A stretch of 64,000 nucleotides of DNA. It comes from Leifsonia sp. Root4. GTDB lineage: Bacteria; Actinomycetota; Actinomycetes; Actinomycetales; Microbacteriaceae. Shown here piece by piece: positions 58,665 to 64,000 of the stretch. Each line of letters opens with the position of its first letter. Position 1 is the stretch's first letter. The notes under the pieces are model-generated. The model had not been told where the DNA came from. It saw only the letters and a program-made list of their open reading frames with translations, and searched no databases. The translations under genes were made by a program, and so were the position numbers. Location of the stretch: NCBI RefSeq assembly GCF_001425085.1, contig NZ_LMDN01000001.1, positions 208,364 to 272,363 of the forward strand, in the 5' to 3' direction.

Positions 58665-58956
58665 GCGTTGGCTCCCCGTGTAGGTACTGGTACTCAGGCG
58701 CCCCCGGTACGCCGCGCGCAAGCAACGCCTGATGGGTCGCGTTACATGCTTGCTGCAGAGTCCGGAAATGCCCGAGCACACGGCGCCCGTTCTCATGCTC
58801 AGCCCACGTCTGCGCTTTGTAGTACACCTCGTCACCGCGGCGCATGATGCGGATGAGCCCGTAGCAGCTGCCGAGGGTGTCGATCATCTTCCATGTGCCG
58901 GTGGGGTTTTCTACCGCGGCGAGAATAGGAAACCATCTGTTCTCGCGTCTCTCCAT
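58636..58956 (-). CDS. Hypothetical lysogen-expressed candidate, leaderless
   Basis: 106 residues. A well-composed globular protein (WFPILAAVENPTGTWKMIDT, LIRIMRRGDEVYYKAQTW). The best promoter of the prophage lies directly before it (TTGCAG, 17 bases, TATATT), with 6 bases to the ATG. The stop lies inside the late terminator. No family recognised; the layout is typical of a moron. Confidence 0.72.
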   Translation of the reverse strand: MERRENRWFPILAAVENPTGTWKMIDTLGSCYGLIRIMRRGDEVYYKAQTWAEHENGRRVLGHFRTLQQACNATHQALLARGVPGAPEYQYLHGEPTQKKAPSSNP

Positions 58957-58962
58957 GCATCG

Positions 58963-58991
58963 AATATACGTTCGAGAGAGTCGGACTGCAA
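58963..58991 (-). promoter_or_regulatory. Near-consensus promoter, leaderless
   Basis: Reverse strand TTGCAG (58,991-58,986), 17-base spacer, TATATT (58,968-58,963), then ATG at 58,956. Confidence 0.7.
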
Positions 58992-59029
58992 TGTGCGCCG
59001 TCAGTGACTCCCGCTGCTCATCTAGTAGT

Positions 59030-59095
59030 GTTCAAGCACCTCAACACCTACCGGGGTAGTCGTTACAACCCCTGCCTTTGAGCAACTGCTTGAAC
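59030..59095. repeat. Distant 9-bp inverted repeat
   Basis: GTTCAAGCA (59,030-59,038) and TGCTTGAAC (59,087-59,095) flank 48 bases that include TACCGGGGTA. It lies upstream of the small gene at 59,124; possibly a regulatory loop or structured leader. Confidence 0.4.
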
Positions 59096-59123
59096 GGCTC
59101 CCGCTAGGTGAGAGGAGCACGGC

Positions 59124-59258
59124 TTGACTGTGCATAAGAAAAAGAGCGTGCGAAAGACCAAACGAAAAGCCCTGATCGACAAAGACAAGATTTTGATCTT
59201 GCTCTACGCCGTCAGGGCTATCGCTTGGTTGGTTCGGTTTCTTACGGAACTGAGCTAG
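59124..59258 (+). CDS. Small basic single-span protein, TTG start
   Basis: 44 residues: a Lys/Arg-rich start (HKKKSVRKTKRKALIDKDK) and one span. GAGAGGAGC precedes the TTG. Ends before a hairpin. Unknown. Confidence 0.5.
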   Translation: MTVHKKKSVRKTKRKALIDKDKILILLYAVRAIAWLVRFLTELS

Positions 59259-59268
59259 TTCGTTTCTT

Positions 59269-59298
59269 GGGGCATCCGGATTACCGTCCGGGTGCCCC
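59269..59298 (+). terminator. Hairpin terminator
   Basis: GGGGCATCCGGA and TCCGGGTGCCCC pair with one mismatch, 10 bases after the small gene at 59,124-59,258. Confidence 0.55.
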
Positions 59299-59333
59299 TC
59301 ACTAATTCAGGTCGATGAGCAACCTTAACATGA

Positions 59334-59663
59334 TTGCTGGATAGCTATACAACGGATAGCAACCAGATTCATTCCCGACCAACAAGAACCAATCGGCTTT
59401 CCGATGCTTGGAGTCCGGCTAGCGCGATCACTGCCACGGGTGTAAACCTGATCGTGCAGGACCTCCTCATGTACGCCACCAACTATCCGAGCCAGGCGCC
59501 GTGGCAAGAACGCTACGACGACGCGGGAACCGGTGTCGAAATCGAGGAGACGACCGACCGATACGTGTTGGCGTTGGCCGAGGCGGTGGTCAAGTATCCG
59601 GCCGGTCACCCTGAGTTGCTACGGGCGATGGAAGATGCGCGACGGAGTGTCTACGGCCGGTGA
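59334..59663 (+). CDS. Hypothetical phage protein
   Basis: Up to 109 residues from a TTG; a GTG at 59,455 or the ATG at 59,470 may be the true start. The C-terminal half is helical and well composed (EIEETTDRYVLALAEAVVKY). The stop overlaps a convergent gene by 13 bases. Confidence 0.5.
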   Translation: MLDSYTTDSNQIHSRPTRTNRLSDAWSPASAITATGVNLIVQDLLMYATNYPSQAPWQERYDDAGTGVEIEETTDRYVLALAEAVVKYPAGHPELLRAMEDARRSVYGR

Positions 59664-59809
59664 CGCAACTCGGGGATGGACTCGTTCGCAGCCTCGAGTG
59701 CGGCATGCTCAGCGATCGCTGCATCCGTCTCGGCTTGCTGCTCCGGTGTGAGCTCGGTAGCGGCTACTTCTTGATCGCCAGGGAAGTCCCAGATGTCGAT
59801 GTCACCCAT
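59651..59809 (-). CDS. Small acidic protein on the reverse strand
   Basis: 52 residues from ATG 59,809: DIWDFPGDQEVAATELTPEQ and an Ala/Glu-rich helix. Convergent with the previous gene. Unknown. Confidence 0.5.
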   Translation of the reverse strand: MGDIDIWDFPGDQEVAATELTPEQQAETDAAIAEHAALEAANESIPELRHRP

Positions 59810-59863
59810 GACATAAGCCTGCAACGTTATGTACCCATGAGTAAAGGTTGGAGGCAAAACAAA

Positions 59864-59900
59864 AGGCCCCGCTCCCCCATTTTCATGAGGAACGAGGCCT
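59864..59900 (-). terminator. Phage-borne replacement terminator for tRNA-Lys
   Basis: Read on the reverse strand, AGGCCTCGTTCC pairs with GGAGCGGGGCCT (with G-U pairs) and then runs into TTTTGTTTTG. It lies about 60 bases past the 3' end of tRNA-Lys, in phage DNA. It takes the place of the host terminator now at 18,894-18,925. Confidence 0.7.
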
Positions 59901-59921
59901 GTTGCTGTGAGGGTTGCTATA
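59901..59921. repeat. 21-bp repeat near attR, candidate integrase arm site
   Basis: Identical to 19,069-19,089, in the same orientation, with two GTTGCT units 12 bases apart. It lies 39 bases inside the attR core. Confidence 0.6.
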
Positions 59922-59960
59922 CCCTCGAAGTGCGATGGTGACACTTCTCAGTGTTTACCA

Positions 59961-60034
<74 letters not shown>

Positions 60035-60173
60035 GTGTCTTGGCCCGTTTCTGTATCCCGCGCCGAGATAAAACAATAGCATCAGATTTCGAAGCTAGCG
60101 AATCGACGATACCCGGGTGTGTCGCGCCGGCGGCCCGTGCCTCCCTCCTACTGTGACCTACTACTGTGACTGT

Positions 60174-60968
60174 GTGACCCTTGACGCAGCTGCCACCCTG
60201 GCCGACGATCTCGCTCTCGCCCAGGAACTCGCCGACATCGCCGACGCGATCTCGTTCGCCCGCTTCCGATCGAATGACCTCGAGATCTCGACCAAGCCCG
60301 ACAGGACCTTCGTGACGGATGCCGACCAGGCCGTCGAACGCGCGATCCGGGCTCGTATCGCCGAGGCCCGCCCCTCTGACGGCATCCTGGGCGAGGAGTA
60401 CGGCACGGAGGGCGACAGCACTCGCCAGTGGATCATCGACCCCATCGACGGCACGGCGAACTTTCTGCGCGGGGTGCCCGTGTGGGCCACGCTCATCTCG
60501 CTGAGCATCGACGGCCACCCCGTGCTCGGCGTTGTCAGTGCGCCAGCCATGAAGACGCGGTGGTGGGCGGCATCCGGCGGCGGAGCCTTCATCCAGGAGG
60601 CCGGCTCTGAGCCTCGCCTGCTGCGCGTGAGTGGTGTGCGTGAGCTCAGCGACTCCTCGATCAGCTTCAACAGCATCGCCCAGTGGGACGAGGCCGGCTA
60701 CCTCGACAAGCTGATCGCGCTGACCCGCACCGTCTGGCGCGATCGCGCTTACGGCGACATGTGGTCATACATGCTCTTGGCCGAGGGCCTGATCGACGTG
60801 GCGGGCGAGTTCGACGTGAAGCCCTACGACCTCGCGGCGCTCGTTCCCATCGTGGAGGAGGCCGGCGGCCGTTTCACCTCGGTCACCGGCGAACCCGGCC
60901 CGTGGCACGGCAACGCACTGGCCAGCAACGGCCTGCTGCACGACGCGGTGCTCGACGCCCTTCGCTGA
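60174..60968 (+). CDS. hisN: Inositol-monophosphatase family protein, probable histidinol-phosphatase
   Basis: 264 residues with the family metal motifs: GILGEEYG (Glu), WIIDPIDGTANF (Asp-x-Ile-Asp-Gly-Thr) and EFDVKPYDLAALVPIVEEAG. Actinobacterial members of this length are usually histidinol-phosphate phosphatase HisN, but inositol phosphatase cannot be excluded. The GTG at 60,174 follows a TACTGT box by 6 bases, so it is probably leaderless. Confidence 0.82.
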   Translation: MTLDAAATLADDLALAQELADIADAISFARFRSNDLEISTKPDRTFVTDADQAVERAIRARIAEARPSDGILGEEYGTEGDSTRQWIIDPIDGTANFLRGVPVWATLISLSIDGHPVLGVVSAPAMKTRWWAASGGGAFIQEAGSEPRLLRVSGVRELSDSSISFNSIAQWDEAGYLDKLIALTRTVWRDRAYGDMWSYMLLAEGLIDVAGEFDVKPYDLAALVPIVEEAGGRFTSVTGEPGPWHGNALASNGLLHDAVLDALR

Positions 60969-61063
60969 GCATTCCCCGCGTTTCCCGCCGGACGCCGTGG
61001 TGCGCTAGCATCCCGTTCGGGGGGTACATTCCCCGCACCATGAGACTACGGGGGAAGCCAACA

Positions 61064-61588
61064 GTGCTGCATTCAACACGAACCACAATAATCTCGCGCG
61101 CGCTTGCCGTCGCCGCTGCCGGGGTACTCGCCGCCAGCCTGAGCGGATGCTCTGTGCTGGAAGGCGTGCTGGGATCGGGCCAGAAGCCGGTCCGGGATGC
61201 CGAGACGCAGGAGATCACGGAGGCCGGCCAGGCCGACGTCTTCTCGATCAAGGTCGGCGACTGCCTGAACGAGGCAAGCGGGGACACCGTCAGCGACGTA
61301 CCGGTCGTCCCGTGCGCCGAGCCACACGACGAAGAGGCGTACTTCGAGGGAATCCTTGAGGGCGAGGAATTCCCCGGCGATGAGCAGGTCCAGATCAAGG
61401 CGGACGAGATCTGCTACGGCGCCTTCGAGTCGTTCGCCGGGATCAGCTACGAGGAGTCCGAACTGGACTACTACCCCTACACCCCGACCGAGATCGGCTG
61501 GAACGAGGCCGGTGACCGGGTCGTCTCGTGCATCATCTACGACCCGGCGGCCCAGACGACCGGATCGCTCGCGGGCGCCGCGCGCTGA
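61064..61588 (+). CDS. Lipoprotein with septum-formation domain
   Basis: 174 residues. Signal peptide with lipobox LSGC (lipidated Cys about residue 29). The outer domain FSIKVGDCLNEASGDTVSDV, VPCAEPHDEEAYF, C-terminal CIIYD matches the septum-formation family of actinobacteria. The GTG at 61,064 with GGGGGAAG upstream is preferred to the ATG at 61,040. Confidence 0.82.
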   Translation: MLHSTRTTIISRALAVAAAGVLAASLSGCSVLEGVLGSGQKPVRDAETQEITEAGQADVFSIKVGDCLNEASGDTVSDVPVVPCAEPHDEEAYFEGILEGEEFPGDEQVQIKADEICYGAFESFAGISYEESELDYYPYTPTEIGWNEAGDRVVSCIIYDPAAQTTGSLAGAAR

Positions 61589-61619
61589 CATCCGGCACAG
61601 CGTCGATCCGCACAACACG

Positions 61620-61649
61620 AAAGGCCGCCCAGAAAACTGGGCGGCCTTT
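61620..61649. terminator. Bidirectional terminator
   Basis: A perfect 13-bp stem (AAAGGCCGCCCAG) with loop AAAA. It lies between the lipoprotein gene and the 3' end of ssrA, which converge. Confidence 0.8.
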
Positions 61650-61680
61650 CGCATGGACAACATCGTGTGACAACGACCAG

Positions 61681-62056
61681 TGGTGGAGATGCCGGGAATT
61701 GAACCCGGGTCCACTGCTGTAGTTCTGCGCCTTCTACGGGTGTATCCAGTGAAGTCGTTCTACTCGGCTCCGGAATTTGCCACTGGCACCTAATCCGACG
61801 AGCCCAGCCTTCGTTTGAGTCCCTCTACACCCCGCGGCTCAATGTAGAAGCAATCTCTCTAAATGGCGCCAGGGTCCGGGTAGAGAGCATTCCCGGCCTG
61901 ACGGACTTCTTTAGTGCGCTCGCTTAAGCAGCGAGGGCGAAGTCAGTGCGCTTTGAATTGGCACTTATTGTTTTTCAGAGATCGTTTACGAGATAACCCT
62001 GAATCCTCGACCCGCTTCTCGCAGTCATGCAGGCAATGTCGAAACCGATCATCCCC
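61681..62056 (-). ncRNA. ssrA: tmRNA
   Basis: The 376-nt RNA has a tRNA-Ala-like end: 5' GGGGATG pairs with 3' CATCTCC, T-arm GGGTTCAATTCCC, encoded CCA. The tag frame reads GCC AAT TCA AAG CGC ACT GAC TTC GCC and ends CTC GCT GCT TAA, giving ANSKRTDFALAA. It rescues stalled ribosomes with SmpB, whose gene lies 1.6 kb away. Confidence 0.95.
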
Positions 62057-62215
62057 ATGAGTGGGTCGTTGTCACACGCTGTTGAGTTTCCAAATGCCGC
62101 ACGAGCACCCGCCTAGACGAGAACCTCATGCAGCCCTACAGTCTAGAACAGCATCCCAAGGAAATCCATTCCGCCGCCGCGACATTCAGGCGCCGGATCC
62201 CGCGAGAGGACCCCC

Positions 62216-62881
62216 GTGCCCACCATCATCACCGTTTCCGGCGAAGCCGAGCTCAAACACTCCCCCGAACGCGCGACGGCACAGCTCTCCGTCGGCTTCG
62301 AGGGTCCGGTCCGCGAACGGGTGCTCGCCTCGAGCACGGAGCTGCACGGCGTGGTCAGCGAGCAGCTCGCGGCACTCCTCGCCGCAGACGGTGGCCCTGT
62401 GACGGCGTGGAGCACCGAGCAGCTGCGCGTGTGGGGCCAGCGGCCGTGGAGCCAGAACGGAGAGCAGTTGCCCGTCGTCTATCACTCTGCGGCATCCGTC
62501 ACCGCGACCTTCACCGATTTCGCCGCGCTCTCTGACTGGCTGGGCGCCGCGTCGCTGCTCGAAGGCGTCACCGTTCACGGCATCGACTGGGCCCTGCACG
62601 AGGAGACCAGGAGAGACCTCACTCGCGAGGCACAGCAGCTGGCGGTCGGCGCGGCCCGTGCCAAGGCCGAGAACTTCGCGCAGAGCCTCGGGCTCGGCTC
62701 GCTGACGCCGCTCGCGCTCAGCGACCCCGGTCTCTTAGGCGACGAGAACGGACCGATGCCGATGATGGCCGTGGCCGACTCGGTGAGCCTCCGCAGCCGT
62801 GGCATGGCAGGGGGCGCGCAGTTCAGCCCGGAAGAGATCGTCGTCACGGCAGCCGTGCACGCCCGCTTCAGCGCGAGCTGA
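62216..62881 (+). CDS. SIMPL (DUF541) domain protein
   Basis: 221 residues from GTG. TIITVSGEAELKHSPERATA at the start, alternating helices and strands, and ARAKAENFAQSLGLGSLTPL near the end are typical of SIMPL proteins. No signal peptide. Function unclear. Confidence 0.82.
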   Translation: MPTIITVSGEAELKHSPERATAQLSVGFEGPVRERVLASSTELHGVVSEQLAALLAADGGPVTAWSTEQLRVWGQRPWSQNGEQLPVVYHSAASVTATFTDFAALSDWLGAASLLEGVTVHGIDWALHEETRRDLTREAQQLAVGAARAKAENFAQSLGLGSLTPLALSDPGLLGDENGPMPMMAVADSVSLRSRGMAGGAQFSPEEIVVTAAVHARFSAS

Positions 62882-62914
62882 GCCCGGGCTGAGCTCGCGC
62901 CGAGGGCCGCCCGG

Positions 62915-63655
62915 TCAGCCGGCGCTGGGCTCGACGAGCGCCGAGCGCAGCGCCGCCAGATCGCTCAGGCTCATGCCGGAATCCAGCAGGTACTGCGTGA
63001 CAGAGCCGTGCGCGTCTTCGATGAAGCGGATCGCCCCGTCCAGCGCCTCTGGCGGGCTGCCGCCCATCAGCACGCGCAGCTCGGGCGTTGCCTCGACACC
63101 GTGGGAGGCCATCAGCGCCAGCATGCCGTCCAGCCATTCGCCGTCGAGGTTCGTCTGCGAGCGCGCGTAGTCGGCCAGCACCACGGATCGGTCGACGCCG
63201 GCAACGAGCAGCGCGAGCGCCACGACGACGCCGGTGCGGTCCTTGCCCGCCGTGCAGTGCACCAGCACGCCGTTCTCGGTGCTCGCGATCTCGCGGAGTG
63301 CGGTGACGACGACATCCGCGTGCTGGCCGAGGATTTTCTCGTACAGCGCCTCGAGACTCACCCCGGCGACGCCCTGCGACGCTCCGGATCCCTCAAAGAC
63401 GGGCAACCTGACCGACTCGACGTCCAGCCCGGCCAGGTCGTCGGGCATGATCTCGGCTTCGAAGTCATCGCGGAGGTCGATCACGGTGCGCACGCCGAGG
63501 CGCGTCATCTCCGCCTTGCCGGCCGATCCCAGCTTGCTCAGCCCGTCCGAGCGGAAGAGCTTGCCCGAGCGCACGAAACCGTCCGGTGTGGCGTAGCCAC
63601 CCACATCACGAAAATTGAACGTTCCTGGGACGGGAATTCGTGTCTGTGGGTTCAT
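62915..63655 (-). CDS. Tyrosine-protein phosphatase (Y_phosphatase3)
   Basis: 246 residues. The FRDVGGYAT start and the P-loop VHCTAGKDRTGVV (CX5R: Cys-Thr-Ala-Gly-Lys-Asp-Arg) are complete, with VIDLRDDFE before it. Should hydrolyse phosphotyrosine or phospholipid. Two bases separate its ATG from the smpB stop, so they form an operon. Confidence 0.87.
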   Translation of the reverse strand: MNPQTRIPVPGTFNFRDVGGYATPDGFVRSGKLFRSDGLSKLGSAGKAEMTRLGVRTVIDLRDDFEAEIMPDDLAGLDVESVRLPVFEGSGASQGVAGVSLEALYEKILGQHADVVVTALREIASTENGVLVHCTAGKDRTGVVVALALLVAGVDRSVVLADYARSQTNLDGEWLDGMLALMASHGVEATPELRVLMGGSPPEALDGAIRFIEDAHGSVTQYLLDSGMSLSDLAALRSALVEPSAG

Positions 63656-63657
63656 CG

Positions 63658-64000
63658 TTAGTCTCCGAGGTTCTTCCGGCCCGAGATGGCCCGATCGGCC
63701 TCTCGCTTGTCCTGACGTTCACGCAGCGCCTGACGCTTGTCGTACTCTTTCTTACCCTTCGCGACGGCCAATTCGACCTTGGCGCGGCCGTCCTTGAAGT
63801 AAATCTGCAGCGGAATGAGGGTGTAACCGCCCTCTTTCGTCTTGTGGCTGATCTTGACGATCTCCTGCTTGTGCAGCAGCAGCTTGCGCTTCCGGCGCGG
63901 CGGGTGGTTCGTCCAGGTGCCGCCGACGTACTCGGGGATGTGCACGGCATCGAGCCAGATCTCGCCGCCCTCGATGAACGCGTAGCCATCGACGAGGCTC
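63658..64000 (-). CDS. smpB: SsrA-binding protein SmpB (runs off the right edge)
   Basis: The visible C-terminal 113 codons read [76 protein letters not shown], all SmpB hallmarks. About 45 N-terminal residues lie outside. It delivers tmRNA to stalled ribosomes. Confidence 0.95.
   Translation of the reverse strand, partial: SLVDGYAFIEGGEIWLDAVHIPEYVGGTWTNHPPRRKRKLLLHKQEIVKISHKTKEGGYTLIPLQIYFKDGRAKVELAVAKGKKEYDKRQALRERQDKREADRAISGRKNLGD

Noticed and set aside
60117-60173. Longer N-terminus for the HisN-like protein
   Set aside because: The added codons (Cys- and Pro-rich) do not match the family; a promoter box 6 bases before the GTG at 60,174 supports the shorter form.

Overview
The window comes from a high-GC actinobacterium, most likely a member of the Microbacteriaceae. 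Evidence: GC-rich third codon positions, many GTG starts, leaderless promoters with a TANNNT box 6-7 bases before the start codon, a tmRNA tag reading ANSKRTDFALAA, and a split BioY/BioM/BioN biotin transporter. Host DNA (about 1-18,929 and 60,009-64,000) flanks one apparently complete siphovirus-type prophage of about 41.1 kb.

Left host arm. The 5' part of otsA lies at the window edge. Next is a reverse-strand operon tetR - MMPL transporter with a degenerate ABC-ATPase tail - YhgE/Pip membrane protein. Two small forward genes precede bioY, an acyl-CoA ligase, a thiolase and bioM, all joined by short overlaps. A GH15 trehalase/glucoamylase-like gene separates bioM from bioN. A VOC protein and four reverse-strand envelope/stress-type genes follow (DUF3618-like, Holin-X-like, a helical membrane protein, YihY/BrkB). 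Last come a DUF2795-like fragment and a two-gene unit, a three-span membrane protein overlapping a caspase-like protease, directly beside the attachment site.

Prophage. It sits in the 3' half of tRNA-Lys(CTT). A 48-bp core direct repeat (18,930-18,977 and 59,961-60,008) marks attL and attR, and a 21-bp repeat just inside each end may be the integrase arm sites. From left to right: integrase; an immunity region with divergent repressor and Cro-like genes around a 35-bp operator; an antirepressor; about 14 kb of small, tightly overlapping early genes (RusA, a DNA methyltransferase, a PD-(D/E)XK exonuclease, a replisome-organiser-like gene with internal repeats, SSB); a candidate small RNA; a metallophosphoesterase; a region with tRNA T-arm-like hairpins; HNH endonucleases; and a late operon (terminase, portal, MuF-like, scaffold, capsid, head-tail connectors, tail tube, a frameshifted pair of tail chaperones, tape measure, Dit, Tal, S74 fibre, SGNH tail spike, M23 endolysin, holin). 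Reverse-strand cassettes near the right end (56,582-57,261, 58,636-58,956 and 59,651-59,809) carry or may carry their own leaderless promoters and are candidate lysogen-expressed genes.

Right host arm. It holds the intact tRNA-Lys, a hisN-like inositol-monophosphatase family gene, a septum-formation-domain lipoprotein, ssrA, a SIMPL-domain gene, a tyrosine phosphatase and the 3' part of smpB. All functions are assigned from sequence motifs read by eye; no database search was run.
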